DNA from: Pseudopyrenochaeta lycopersici
Lineage: Eukaryota > Ascomycota > Dothideomycetes > Pleosporales > Pseudopyrenochaetaceae
DNA: 64,000 nt
Assembly (NCBI GenBank): GCA_003313425.1
Contig: NHZP01000020.1
Coordinates: 434,001-498,000, forward strand
Direction of reading: 5' to 3'
The notes under the pieces were generated by a model, which saw only the letters and a program-made list of their open reading frames with translations, did not search any database and was not told the DNA's origin. A program made the translations under genes and the position numbers. Positions 12,201 to 26,100 of the stretch are shown here, one piece after another. Numbering within the stretch: the first letter of the stretch is position 1; each line of letters begins with the position of its first letter.

Positions 12201-15200
12201 TTGCTTTGTCGGCATATCCATGCTTGTCATAGAAGTTGATCAGAAGGGTCTTAGCTTTCTCAAAGATGGTCTGATCCACCTTCTCGGTGACCAGAACGGC
12301 ACGGAAGAAGCGGCTGTAAGTATCTTCAACCTTCTCCAGCTGCCTCAAATGCAGGTAGCATTGTGCAAGGCGCTCAACCAACTCGATGGACTCCTGTGTG
12401 AAAGTAGATGTCATAGTAACATCGTGAATGGAGCTAGCGAGAAAAGAGGACCAGGTGCGCTGCAGCGTGGCATGAATGACGTTGATTGCAGCATTATAGT
12501 TTTTCTTCTCAATGTACTGGATGGTTAGCTTCTTCGCAAGAGCGATAGTGCTGGTTTCGACAGTCTTAGATGATTGAATGATCGAGAAGAAGACGTCTTG
12601 GAAGACAGACTCTGAAACAGTCGTCGTCGTTTCAGTGACTGAGCTGGAGCTAGTAAGGCTTTGCTTAACCAACTCAGTAGAGGTTTCAGACAGTTGCTCG
12701 TTGATTTCTCGGGAGATATGTGTCTCTTCTTGGCGCATGTTCTTGTAGTAAGAGCTGGCGAACTTGAAGATGGACAAAGCCTGCGTGTAAGAACCGACAG
12801 ACTTCATTTCCTTTGCAACAACAGTGAGTCGCGAGACAATGCTCTCCGAAAACGACAACTGGTGATGTTCATACTGTTGCCAGACTGTTGTAAGTATGGC
12901 AGTAGATTCAGATGTCCGCTTCTGCGTTTTAAGGAATTGAGAATAAGTTGTTGCAATTTCGATGTTCTTTTCATGCCACTCAATGGACTGCATGGTACGG
13001 CACTTGGAAGAGACTTCCATCCACAGCTCAACATAAGTTTGCTCTGCCAAAGACAACTCTTTCTGGGAGATGTGTAGCTCCGCACGACGAAGATAAGCGA
13101 TGATTGAAGCGATGTCGAAGACTTCAACATTTTCTTCGTCTTCATCGCCATGGAACCACGACTCTTTATACCCATCAATTGATCGGTCCCCTTTACCCCG
13201 ACCAAGAGTAACATTGAGGTGGCCCTGGATGTCTTGGGCTTGATGCGAGTTTCGGCCATACTGCGTGATGGTAGCCTCTTGAATGAGGCGGTAGATCTCC
13301 AAGGCCTTTTCCTCCTCCTTGATAGAGGCATACAACTCAACAAGGAGTTTGCGAGTTTGAATGACCAATTCGGAGGTGCTTCCATACTGGCGTTCATATG
13401 CCGTAATGAGGATAATGAGAATCTCTTCGCGACGCGTCATGACTTCCGTGCGCGTTGTCGTGGTCAAAGTTTCGGTGATCTTGAGGAAGTGGCTGGCGCA
13501 TTCCAGAGTCAACGGATGGATATCACTCAAGACTGTGCGACTGATCTTGGCAGACCAGTAAAAATATTTGGAAGACTCGGTCGTATTGGAGATGAGCAAG
13601 TAGCCGGTGGCGATCGAAAGGTACGTTTGGAGGACACTAGGATGATTCTCGGTGAAGATCGTCTTCCGAACAGCACCGACGAGCAGATGCAAATTGATCA
13701 CTTGAGGTACAGGAAGTTGTGTGTCCCAGCACAGAGATTCCAAGATAGGAAAGACTGCAGAACTAGGGAACACCTTTTGAAGATCTGCAGACGGCTTAAA
13801 GTCGCCAGGAGTTTCCGGGGCCAGTGGGCTCTGTTGAAGATGCAGAACCCAATACCGCACAGTATACTCGAGGAAGTGATGTTGCTGGAACAGACGGTCC
13901 GCGAGACTAACGTCTGTGACATCAAGCGTTGGTTCGCCTTTTTCCTTTAACGCGATTTTGGCGTAAGTGAGTACGCGTAGCAAAAGGTCTGTCTCGCTTT
14001 CCTTGAGTGGTATAGGAATCTTGTTCTGACCAGCAAATTCATGCAGAGCGGAATGTATGATGGGGTGCTTGAAGCGCACAATCCGTTCGTGCAGCGTGAA
14101 CAGTGGTTCAAGTGTCCTCATAGTCTCGTCGACGTTGACGCCTTTATCAGACAGGGTGCCGCTCCTCACATCGATGGTGAACAAAGTGTGTATCTCGTCA
14201 ATAGTGAGTGGCCTCTCAGCAGCAAGGACCCAGGATAGCAAAGTCTTTGCGTTGGCTGTTGAATTGAGCGAATTGAACAGCTTCAGGATAAGGTCTTGCA
14301 CAGATGGTTTGGAGGCTTCGAGGGCATCCCAAGTCTTGCTTAGAGCATCAGGAGATTTCTGAGCATTTAAGAGCTCACAAGAGAGGATGGTATAGAGGAA
14401 TGAGCCATTGGCTGCTTGAATGATGCGGTCAAGAAGTTGCTCTTGGTCGGAGGCGCGTTGACTATTGAAGTGGTTATTGTGAACCAAAGCTCTCAGAGCA
14501 ACAGCATGGATGTCGTCACGAAGATCGTCGCGTGTGATTTGATGCTGAATTCCCTTGGCCGACGCCGGCATCTTGATCGATGAAGATAGAGTGACTAGCC
14601 TCACACCACGGCCCTGATTGGTAACACTGACCAGCTTTTCAAGCAGTGCTGCGGCGCTGATTGCGCCACCGGCTCGAATAGAAGCAGACTGGGACGCTTC
14701 AATCTCGTCCAGGCCGTCAACGACTATGATGAGATCATTCGAGCCATCAACTGGGTGCTGAAGGGCATCAGCAAGCGCCTGCCAGAGATGTTGCTCGTAC
14801 GTCTTAAGATCGTTTGAAGTTCTGCAGTGGTGATAAGCGCGGAATAGGGCGTAATACATCCCCATGTTACCAACTCGCTGATTGAGCAACTGAAATAGCA
14901 GAGACTTGACTACTGCTAGCGATGTCGCTGTTGTGGGGATGTCGGGAGACAGTGAGCAAAAGAGAGTATCAAACTGCTTGCGATTGATAGGTCGCTGCAG
15001 GCGCTCAACAATTGATCCTGCAAGCGTTGTCTTTCCAGCCCCGGGCTGGCCCGTGACTAAGAAGAAGTTCTTGTCACTTTGGATGAACTTGGATAGATGT
15101 TTTTGAAACCACAGGCACGTGAACTCGACCTGTCCATCCACATAGGTCGAATGATCTCTGTTTAGCGTCGCTAACACTCGATCGGACGGAGCAAGCCAGC

Positions 15201-16895
15201 GACTGAGTATTTTGAGATCAAGTGCTTCTCCCTCTTCAAACTCTTCATTTTCGATCTGAGAGTCCCAAATTAACTCGATGACTGTATTCTGCCGTGTACG
15301 GAAAGTTTCGATTGTGTCCCCGAAGATCTCGAAGATATCGAGACTGGTTCTGCCTGAGGTCATACCTGCTGGATTTAGCTATTGCATCAATATATATCTA
15401 GATTGAATGACAGTACCGTTGACGGTCTTATAGAACCTGATAGAGACGTCTACCACGAGTGATACAAGGTCTGTGTAGAGTACACACAGCTGTTCACGAA
15501 TCTCCGGAGTAGCTGCCAGCAGCTCGGACCGTTGCAGAACGGAGGAAAATGACATCGCAAACTTGTAGAAAACGGAAAACGCTTTATCCAACGCCTCTGA
15601 ATTATTGTGGCTAAGCTATAGAAGGTTAGCAAGCATCCTTAATTTGAACTTTTTCAATCTTCTATCAAAGAATGGAGGAGCCGAAGACCATGAGAGCTAC
15701 CAAATTTCTCTATTAAATGAAAGTGGATGAATACATAGTGGCATCCAGGAAGGTTTATACCAACAGCACTGGTTGTAGTCGAACCGGTTGAGGAGAGATT
15801 CAAATTCGCGACGTACCTCAAGGAGTAGTTGTGCATGACCATAACCGATGGCGGCAGCAGAACTACTATCAAGAGCAAACGATTGAATTGCTTGCTCAAA
15901 ATTATGAAGCTGTTCGGCGAAGTAAAGAGCTCGGATAAGCACCTTGTCCCAGCGACTTCCTTTATGAGGGAGCGTGGTAAGGCGTTCCGACCTGATCCAC
16001 TCAAGGAATCTGACGTACGAGACATCTGACACACTTTGATATACTCCAGCGCCAAGTTCTGCCATACTCCTCTTCTTCAACGCGATCGCGGTCTCCTGCA
16101 CGAAGCCAATCTTGTAGCTCCCTGCACCACCAGCGCGTTTGTTGAAAGACTTGATCGCACTGAAGTTCCCACTGAGGGCGCGGGAGGATGTGAATGAAGG
16201 GAGTCGACCTTTGGAGCGAAACGCTGCCTTAGGCGACTGTGGTGGACTGAAGACGCCATTCATGCCGTTCAAGCCATTGAGATGGCCGGACGACGGAAGC
16301 CTTGGCGACATCATGTTGATGGCTCGAGGCGCTCTTGAAAATGGCCGGTTATATGTATCTGAATTGATTGTGTCCTCGTTGGAAAGAGTGGAATTTATAG
16401 TGAGCTGAGGAGGAGAAGCCACGTAATCTTGCTCACGAGTACGCCCGTAGGATGATTGGCTGGTAGTGACTAAATCCCTTGATTTACTAATAGACTCAAT
16501 GCTAAATTGAGTTGGGTTTGTGGGAGTCGTAGGAGTTGGCTCTCGGGGTGGTAGAGAGCTGGTTGTCGGGGACCCGGAGATACTTTCTGAAATGGATCGA
16601 GTCTTGAAGTTGGGTGCTGTGGACGTCGATGATGGAGTTTCTGTAGATTGCCCTTGTCTAGTTTCACGCGTAGAGCTCTCTGCTACAATTGGTGCCGGTA
16701 ATACGGAGGACAAAATTGAAGGAGGATTTGATTCTGCAGAAGGTGTTGAAGAAGTGCGTCTGTTCCCTTGTGTTTCGTCTGACTTCTGTTGCCTATTCTT
16801 CCTATTCTTTCCTATCAAGAGAAATTAGCGCAATTGTCTCAGTAATGCTTGAGAGATGACAGACGGAGAGATCGGAGTTTTGATAGCCCAAGCAT
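9209..16895 (-). CDS. Giant NACHT-type STAND NTPase with C-terminal TPR-like repeats (NLR-like)
   Basis: Proposed exons on the minus strand: 16865-16895 (tentative), 15761-16811, 15417-15610, 12175-15365, 11919-12029, 10879-11856, 10207-10827 and 9209-10006. Together they give about 2,324 residues, and all phases agree. Residues 1-360 are serine/threonine-rich and look disordered in their first two thirds. A helical segment (about 290-425) precedes a NACHT-like NTPase: Walker A GQPGAGKTT near 530 and Walker B LIIVVDGLDE near 640. A winged-helix-like region (YTVRYWVLHL) follows. The remaining 1,300 residues are helical TPR-like units; one is kinesin-light-chain-like (YRARLGHAHSLTIQTLYILA) and is made contiguous only by the 145-nt intron 12030-12174. 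STAND NTPases of this layout act as signalling switches in fungi, often in non-self recognition. No known death-inducing N-terminal domain is visible, so the role is unknown. The 15761 donor (GTATAA) and the first exon (donor GTCTGT) are the weakest calls. Confidence 0.82.
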
Positions 16896-19800
16896 GTGGA
16901 ACTGGTGAGAGAAGTATTAAACTACATGAGCAGCGGACCCCCAACATAAATCATCCAGCCTTGAAAAGCTGAGTTCGGTTAAGACCGAGATTGAAGCATC
17001 AAAAGCGGGGCGTAGTACCTGAATGGCATGGATCATCAGCACTCAATGATGGCACCAAGATGCTGCAGATGAGCAATGATATCAGTGATAGGTAGATGCA
17101 TGGACTAGCTCAGCTGAACATGGGTGAGCTCTGTCAAGAGTGTAGAGCGATTTTCCGTCGAGCAATGCACAGCGGTCGGCGAGCCCGTGCCATGACCTAT
17201 GAGCATATAGTTACACCAGTTTTGGAAGAAGTGGCTGCATTCCCGCGGCATGCAAGCCTCAAAGGCCCACATAATAACGTTCACTCAAAGCTCTGAATCC
17301 GTTATGGAGTGGAGAAGCTCGCAGGTTAATGGTGGTACCCGTGATGAGGGATTCAGAGCATATACCAACGTGGTGTGGTCAGATTCATCGTTGAGCCTAT
17401 CTCAACCCAGCGGATCCAGGAGATCTCTGCACCCCACATTCAAATGCTCAAGAGCATGAGAGGTGAAAATATGGTCAAAGCGTACAATGTATCCCTGTAG
17501 GAATCAATGCTCACTTACGAACCCTCCCGCACGGTCCTATGGTCAGATGAAGTGCGATGCTAATAGTTCCCCTCGCCCAAGTCGTATTTTCAGCAGACAA
17601 ACCATCACTCGCAGCCATCAGTGCTGCCAATAGGTAGCAAGAAAAGATACTGTCGCAAGAACCTGGTTCTCCGAGTTGCAAATCGATGTGAAAGTCTACC
17701 GCATTCGACATCCGGTAGCCGGTCCGTACGTACGCTAGAAGCGGCTCAAGCTCGATTACTGTCCTGTCGGACTGCAATTGGGCGATTCAATGGATGTTGC
17801 TTCCATTCTGGTCGCCGACTTGATCCATGTCTGGCTTAGACGATAATGCAGGAAACAACCCCACAGGCGAAGAGTTCGATGTAGATGCGGGGGCGGATCA
17901 AAACGGATCAAAGCATATTAGCTCTTGTGGTCCGAGATTGACATGGGCCACAAGAACAGCCTTAGCGGGCCCAAGGCTAAGTAAATCGGCGGGCGGAAGA
18001 TGGGTGCTCCCGCGTTGTGGTTCGTTTTAAGTCCTCTCCATTGGTATCGTTTGTCGCCGACAAGCCTCCGATCCGCTTCTGTCATCGTCGATGCGCCAGA
18101 CACGCCATGGCTGATCAGCTCGTCACAGCGTCGAAGGCGCATGTACTTCGTACCGATCATCCCTTTTCCTTAGCTTGATTATGGGCATGTTTGCTACTCT
18201 CGGCTTGATCAACAACCTTGAGTTGTGTGGCATACAACGAAGACGATCATTTTCGTACGTCAGAGTGGGCCGTTTGGCGGTTGGTGCCATCTCATCAGAC
18301 TTCCAGCGATAATTACTACCCTTGCAGTCTTCGCTTATCGAAATGATGGTAAGGATGAGTGGTGGAACTCGTGTGCCGGGGTAGCTGTAGGGAAGTATGA
18401 GCTCGGGGTTCCCGGAAGTTAACATCACACCTACATGGAATAACGACTGGCAGGTGCGAGCTCGAGGCCGTAGCGAACACGAGTATGTGTTGCGGTTGCA
18501 CAAACTTGAGGGGTTTTACTCCTTACGTCATCTACAAGGCCAAAGCTATTGGCTACAGCATCCCACTTTTACTCCGCTCTATTCCACCTGTATGCAGCTC
18601 TGCATAAAGCTTGCTTCCTAAAAAAAAACCTCACATGACCAAGCAGCACGCAAGGCCATATAGAGCCAATCGTATGTGGCAGTGTTCCTCATCGGGAGCC
18701 GCTTTGCATCAACGCCTAATGTGTGGCCACATCATCTGGCATTTCGGCACGAGGCGGTTACGACGCGGGATCAGAAGAAGGTCAAATGTCAGACCCTCCT
18801 CACTGTGTTGAGCGCAAAGGACCCACAATTGATCATGGCCAATGCTTTGCGACAGGTCCAAGAGCCCCGGCACAGCGCGAGAACATCCAATGAATAGGCA
18901 TGGTGATTGGAGAACCAGTTTCGGCAATCAACACTCCAATGAGACTAGTTTATACTACACAGGGAGTTCAGCTTCAAAGGCACTTCGACAAGACGGTGAT
19001 ACCACGGCATCCAAATTGAAGGTCGATCGACACTGTCACAGACCATGCATAACGCACGCTTGGATTAGCCTCCCGGAGCACTGTGCTAAACGCAGAAACA
19101 TCTCAACGGGACAGTGCTATGCCCAAGGTTAGATGGTCTGCTGAATCGTCTTTGAAAGCCAAATAGCCCCTAGGACACGTTCCCCTTAACGTTGAAGCTT
19201 CGCTATAGTGTCTGCCGAAGGCAGCGATCCAGGCCGAGGTAATGCGTCAATCTCTATCTTCAAATGTAGATTGGCCGGTTCCGTAATTTGCAAATTTGTT
19301 TCGAACGGGGAGGAGTGACCCAGCGAAGATCAGCATTCTCATGCTCTCAACAGTCGCGAGGTTATGCAACGTCTTGGATTTACTTGGCCTAGTCTATTGG
19401 AACGAAAACCAACGATCTCAATTATCAAATATGTATGACATCTGTAACCACTGGATGCTCACTCTGACTTCAACAGAATCGACCAGTGAAAGATGATATA
19501 GGAACTACCAAACTAAACTCCATATTCCGCTTCAACCTTTGAATAACCGCATCACAGCTGGTCTAGACAGATAATAATTGCTCGAAAATTGAATGTAAAG
19601 AGACCGCTTTCAGGACACCGCGAACTGTGCTGCCTTAGTCTTCATTTCTCAGAGGGTATTGTCTCGCAGTTCCACCATCTTCCTGTTCTCTCCTAGTACT
19701 ACACCGCGGCAACACCAATCACTTTATAAATTTAATTACAAACACTCACACCTTCACACAAAGACTTCGAGGCTACCATGACAAGCTTACACTGATTGTT

Positions 19801-22800
19801 TGAATTCCAGTCCGTTTTAAAAAGCTTGGGCCGGTCAAGCGATGCCGGAATCAATTGGACGGAGGTCTAGGCTACCAATTGCAAACGAAAGATGAGAGGA
19901 GCATTGAAATACTCCACGAAAAGGTTCTCAAAAGCCGCAGCAGTCCATGCATCCTCTATGAAGGCCCCCACGAAGCGGCCAGCCTCATCCGGCTCTGTGT
20001 TTCTGACAGCCCTCGGGGAAGTCCACATGTCGTAAAGAAGCACGCACTGTATTTCTGAACAACGACACGTTGGCATCGCACATTACGTCAATCATTGATT
20101 GCTCGGGCCTGTCCTCGGACTCGAAGGTCGCGATGTGCATGTTTCGGCAGCGCCGGTATACCCGCCCCTCCGTCAGCCGCAACCACCTCGAATTACACCA
20201 GCCTCGTTGTGGAATGATCAACACGAGTAATATGCGGTTTCAGCTTCGAACTCGACAAGCCACCGGATTTGTTTTCAACTCGGCAATCAGAGCATACTTT
20301 TCGCAATACATCCGACACATTGTACTACTCTTCTTACCAATGACGCCCGTTGCAAGGCTAGTGTGCAATTTATGTAAACATTTATGCATACTGTATAGCA
20401 ATTTGGACATCACAATTGAGAATCAAACCAAGCAAGGGCTTTTGTCCAGAAATACACTGAAAGGGTGGGAGGAAAACTCTTTTGATCAAATCGGGCAGCC
20501 CCAAATGACACTTGGCAACGCAATTTCCAAACGAGGGTCTACATAAAGACATCCTTTTAGTGCATCGCCTCGTATTTGTGATGACTGAGATTCCCGGTCC
20601 ACCCGAAAAAATAACACCGCGAAATGTAGTCTGAAACATCCCCCTTTCCTTGGGACTGCCAACACCCACTCACCGCGCATTATAGATATTTTCCATCGTT
20701 TAGTTGTACAGAATGGGCATATGGGCATCTGTAGCAAGAAAGCTCAAGTTGACCTGCACATCCAGTAGTTCGGCTAGACCTGCCTCGAGAAGCTGTGACG
20801 AGTTCGTGTTCGGAACCGGCAACGCCGCAACGGTTCCTGACAGCGTTGTGGAGAGCTGACGCCCAGAGCTGGAGCCGACACATTCTCAACACATGTTCGC
20901 AGCATTGCATCGGTTGGTCTAGAAATATTCTGGGACAACCCCCCCTCCATCATTTTCTATCAGGGGGTACGGAAGGGTGGCACGTATTTGTTCGGCGGCG
21001 CCGCAATGATGCAACAAGGGTAGGTCTGCTGGAGCCAAGAGTGTTCGTACACTGCCCCCCCTCATCCTTTGTTTTGTAATCAAAACCACATGCGAATTCG
21101 TCTCGCTGAATGCTTGGCCGTGGTAGTTCTGATTGCTACATGTCTGTTTTGCCAGCGCGAGCGCTTCTCACAAGGAAGCCTCCAGAACGACCACTTGTGA
21201 CTCTTAAGATTGTCCCGGAAAACAGTAGCATCGATTTTGGTATGCTAAGTGTTGGAACAATCTATGATTGTAATTTGTTATCATTGTCTCCTGAACCCAA
21301 CAAACATCGTGGAACTTCCTGCTGATCTCATATTGCCCACTTCAGACTGCGACTAGGGAGAGCGCAGGATTGTAATTGTTAGGTTGGCTACATTGGGGTA
21401 GTTCGTGATATTTGCCGCCATTACTGAAAATCCAATTATATCCAAGTCATTTCACATACGCTCCATTTTCCTTGGTCAATTCACTTTGTATTGTGTCTAT
21501 ATTAGAATGTACATCGAGCGTAAAGCTAGTTCCCCAGCTTGTGAACAGATATAAGTGTATAGGTCCACACATTACGAGTGATTTTAGACATCAATCCCTG
21601 CCGAGAATAGCCTCTTTGCTACTTTTTGGTAGCAGTGGGCTTTCCATTGGCTTTCCCATTACAATTTATCGAAACACCACCAAACCCAATCGCGCTTCAA
21701 ACGAGGTGTCGGACGGAAGAATCCTGCTTCTTCATTCACGCACACATTATTGCCATTCTTTTCTCATGTCTTTTAGCACGAGTTCATGACTCATTGAGCA
21801 AAGTCAGTGAGAGTGTACTCTTCTCAACCACTGCCACAAAGTTAGCCCAATCACTGTTCCAGGCTTACGGCTTTGGAGGAACTATCGAAGGACCATAAGG
21901 CATTTCAAAGCTTTGGCTGAGCAAGATAACGTAAAGAAAGACTTGATCGAGGCTTATCCAAACGAAGTTGTTCTACACACATCACGTCATGAGGTCAGAG
22001 TCCTCCGCAAGGTGAAGCTCAGATAATGCCATGCAAGCTTCTCGCTGGAGAGAATTGCCGAATGGATAGAAAAAGTATGGTTTGATTTTGGGAATGCGTG
22101 CTTTGAAGTCCTCGAGATTTCTCGCGCCGTGAATCAATTGCAGTTCTAGTGAAGATTAGGCCGCATTGCATCAGCGGGAGCAAGCGACGTAGCATTGAGG
22201 TGCTAAGCGTGCCCTCTCCAAATTGATGTCTATGAACAGCTTTATATGAATGTTTGGTGTACAGGTATGTTATTTAGCAATGTGGCGCGATGTTTTTGAT
22301 ACTTGTATGCCGGATCAGAGCACTACTGATAATTGTACGTAGACCTGACATTTCTACGTAGATAGCATCTTATTTTGTGTCCACACTTAGTCAGTGTCAC
22401 ACTCTTGCAAGAACACTAAACACTCTGTGTTGCGTTTTTGCCTGGATTTTCCCTTTGTTCAAGAAGTCGACATACCCTAAACTAGAGCGATCTTGAGGAC
22501 GTCACATGCGTGCACTGGCTTTCACCATGTCCAATTCTTTACAGCGACTTCACACATATCATAGGTAGCAGGGACGGATAGGCTCAGAAATCTCCTTCCA
22601 TCACTGTTTCCTCTTTTCTGGGAATATTTCTTGATTGCAACCTGCTCCGATAGGTCAACGTGCTACATTGCAAACGCTCACTTTCACTTTCACTTCACAC
22701 ACGAGCTTAACTTGGCATAGACTTCCACCGTTACTTAAACAGAGGCTCCAAAAAACCTCTTTCCCTCCAGATCCCCACCTTTTGGTCTTTGAACCTAGAT

Positions 22801-23123
22801 CTTGAGCTTCCAGCTATCTGCAAGTTTGCTCTTCCCAAACGCGGTATAGAAGTGAACACCAATAACGCCTTTTCGTCTGGCCAATCAAGCATCTGCGACC
22901 GAGATTCAGTCATTCAGCTTGCAGCTACTAAATACGCGAAGAGTGAGTGTCTTGCTCCAGAAATCTTCAAAGTGCACGGTAAGCCCCTGTTGCCAGGCCA
23001 ATCGCGTTATCCTTTCTTTGTTCTGTCTCCTTACTGACCTGTGTTTAGGAGCAGGTCCATTCATTTTAAGCCCTTTTCGCATTATTTGCAAAGTCTGGCC
23101 CTGCAGACGGCACTGGAGCAGCC
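16896..23123. other. 6.2-kb region without recognisable genes
   Basis: Every open frame here is short (up to about 158 codons), without recognisable domains, and overlaps others in competing frames; splicing by eye did not join any into a convincing protein. The last 400 bp are the leader of the next gene. A leader intron is likely at 22979-23048, with donor GTAAGC, branch ttactgacc and acceptor gtttag. Pyrimidine-rich sequence (22680-22790) fits a promoter. The rest is unremarkable in composition, with no tandem repeats or terminal inverted repeats that I could see. It could hold non-coding transcripts, fast-evolving orphan genes or decayed mobile DNA. Confidence 0.45.
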
Positions 23124-26100
23124 ATGGAGACACTCGCGAACTTGGCAGACCATAACGCCGGATCTAAATCAAAGCCCCTTCCTGGCCGCCAAACAAATTT
23201 CATTGCCGATCGAAGCCAAATCGAGGTAGTAAACAAGGCTAGGGAAGAACAACAGGCACGCCAGAATGGCCGTGAATACCTACAAAGCAAACTCGAGTTT
23301 GTCACTTATATGTTCTCGAACACGGACGCTTGCGCGAGAGTTGACTGCACAGAGTTAGCTATACGTTGGGAATCTCGCGTCTGGAAGGAAAACAGGGAAG
23401 TCCATGATGACCTCGACGAGTATCAGACCAAGATCAATCTTGAATTGCGTGAGCTTGACAAGTATGATGATAATTGGAGCGTGCCAATTGAAAACGAGAC
23501 ACAAACCGGGTACGAGCTGCTCAGGGACCGCATCTTCAACCTATTCCCAAAACTTTTTGCAAAGCTACCATCAGAGGTATCACAGATGGTCCCTAGAAGT
23601 CTTGTACCGAATGCACCGCGAAAGTTCAAGATTCCCAAAACCCGTAAAGGCAAATTTACCATCGACCAGGGAGGGTGCAAAGCGCCAGAATTTCTTGAAT
23701 TGAATCCGAAAAAGCTGGAGCAAAAAGCGAAAGTCGTTATTGAGAGGGTGAAAGAAGACCTTTTGAACTCCGACCGCCTCATTGAAGGCCAATTATCCGT
23801 GAAAGACGAAGACCGTTGGCAAAACTGCCGGCAATTTCGTTCAGTACTCGCCGAATTGGTGCAGCGTCTCCCAAGAACAGACAAACTCTTCAATGTTGAT
23901 ATAACCGAGCTTGCCGGGTCTTGGGAGAAGAAGGCTTGGGAAGAGGCCTGCGAATTGGTTGGAAATTCCTCTATTTACGAGAAAGCTATTGAGAGTGGCC
24001 TGGAAAATTTGGAGACTTGGTTGACCTACTGGGATTCAGAAGTTGGAGGCAAAGCAGGAGGCCCGACAGGTTGCGATGCCTTCCACCAATATGTTGACCA
24101 ACACTTTGCCAATGAGTTTAAGCTCATTTCCATCGAACCTTCTCTCCAAGAAACTGGATACTCATTTGGTAAGCTTGAATTGCCGCAGGGAGACAACGAG
24201 CGAGAAGATGCTCGAAAACAATACAGAGACATGATCGAGAGTGTCGTCAAACATTTCCCGAGCGATGATGACATAGCCAAAGTCGATGTTTCAAGGACTG
24301 TTGTAGCATGGGAATGCCAGATATGGCATGAGACATATGTCAAAACCCGGAATCTTTCGGATTACACCAAGAGGACCCTCGACGAGTGCGCTGCATTAGG
24401 CACTTACGGGGAATCCTGGGATGATATTTTGTACGATGGCAAGACTGGCAAACAGCAATTCTGTCAGTATTTCCAGGAGCACTTCGGAAACGAATATCTC
24501 GTGGGGTCCGCGCAAGAAGGCAATCTTGATGATGAAATTTTTGAGCTCGCTGGCGGAGACCGATATCACTACGATGGCGACTACCAGGAAGAGGAGATAA
24601 CTGTGGCCTCGTGCGACGACTCCTCTAGCATTATATCAGCAGAATATTCAGAAGATAATGTTGAGATTTTAGATTCCCCCGCTTCTCCAACACTATCGCA
24701 ACAAGGGTCTTCTGGCAGCCCAAGTTTCAACGATCCCGATATAGAGATTAACGAAGAGAATGCTCCGCATTATTCTTTTGGGGCTGCACCGCCTTCTCCT
24801 ATACAACTACCGCAGTCCTCTATGGACTATGGATCCGGAGAACTTAATAGCTCAAATCCTGATCCGAGCTTCAGGCTTACCATTTCTGCCCCCCAAGAGC
24901 TACCTACTGACACCTTTGAGCTTGCGGCTGGAGCTTTTCAGGTCATTAGTGACTCTTCTAATGGCGCGCAGTTTTGTGCTTCTGGGCTTGTTCCGATAGT
25001 AGAAGACCTCACCAAAGACCAGGTTCAGCCGTCTCCTGCATCACGTACATCTTACGCTCTGGTTCAACCAGAGCAAGGTGAAGGAATGAATATTGAAGGT
25101 AACTCCATCATGGTCGACAGCGTTGAATTAAGGGACCCGCATCCAGCAAAAATTCTCCAGCAACCTGGATTTCAAACAAATACATGTACAGTTGCGACAA
25201 GTTCCCAACCAGGCGAAGACTTCGACATAATAGGGCATCATTCCGAGCAACACATCGCTGAAACAATACCGAACGCAGTCGAGCAGGCCAATCAGGCATC
25301 TTGCATGACGATAGAGGAGGCAAATCTTATGCCAATTGATCATTCACCTTACCTGCCAACTGAACAATTCTTTATCTTGCAAAATGCCCATGATGAGTAC
25401 GAAGAGGCTAGCAAACGTTTCATGCGATACAAGTCTGCCTTCCAGTTTCAGAGCGTGGAGCCCACTCAGGACTACCAGTCAGCGGTCAGTGATGCCCAAG
25501 CATCGACGTTGAGTCATTTTCAGATGCCCTCAGTCGGTACAAACCCCTTTGTCGGACTCAAATTACCAGACTCCAAGACAGATAATTCCCGTCCATCGCT
25601 CTTCAGCAATGTCGCCAGGCCTCAATACAATTGGCCAGACCAGCAGCTACAGACACATCTCGTCGAAAACAGCAAATTTCCTGTATCTTCTCATATAGAT
25701 ATCGTGGCAGAGGTCTCAGCTGCACAAAATGCGCATTCGGATCCTTTCCCAGCGGATTCGACAAACAAGCTTTTGTTAACCAGCCTCATTGAGAATGTGG
25801 TTGAGTCGAGCGCCAACATATGTGTGTCACAGTCTCCAAACCCTCCACGTCCATTGAATTCTACGGACTCCATGTTCAGTACTACGGAAATAAGGCTCAG
25901 GAAACCTTCAGTAGCCGATATCGCAATATTCGGAACCCACAGTGAGCCCACAACTAGACATGAGGTAGCCACGGAGCACAATCATCTTGGCGAAAATCAG
26001 CGGGAGATAGGTGCTGGAGATCTTCATAACGAATCAAGCGAAGATAAGACGACATTTGAAGGGATTTGCGAAATCGCTGAAAATATTATTTCCGCAACAA

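Noticed and set aside
13219..13950. Plus-strand open frame of 243 codons
   Set aside because: It lies wholly antisense to the NACHT-TPR exon 12175-15365, which has clear motifs; the frame is a by-product of coding composition.
16896..23000. Possible multi-exon gene built from the short frames
   Set aside because: No combination gave consistent phase with good splice sites and a recognisable protein.
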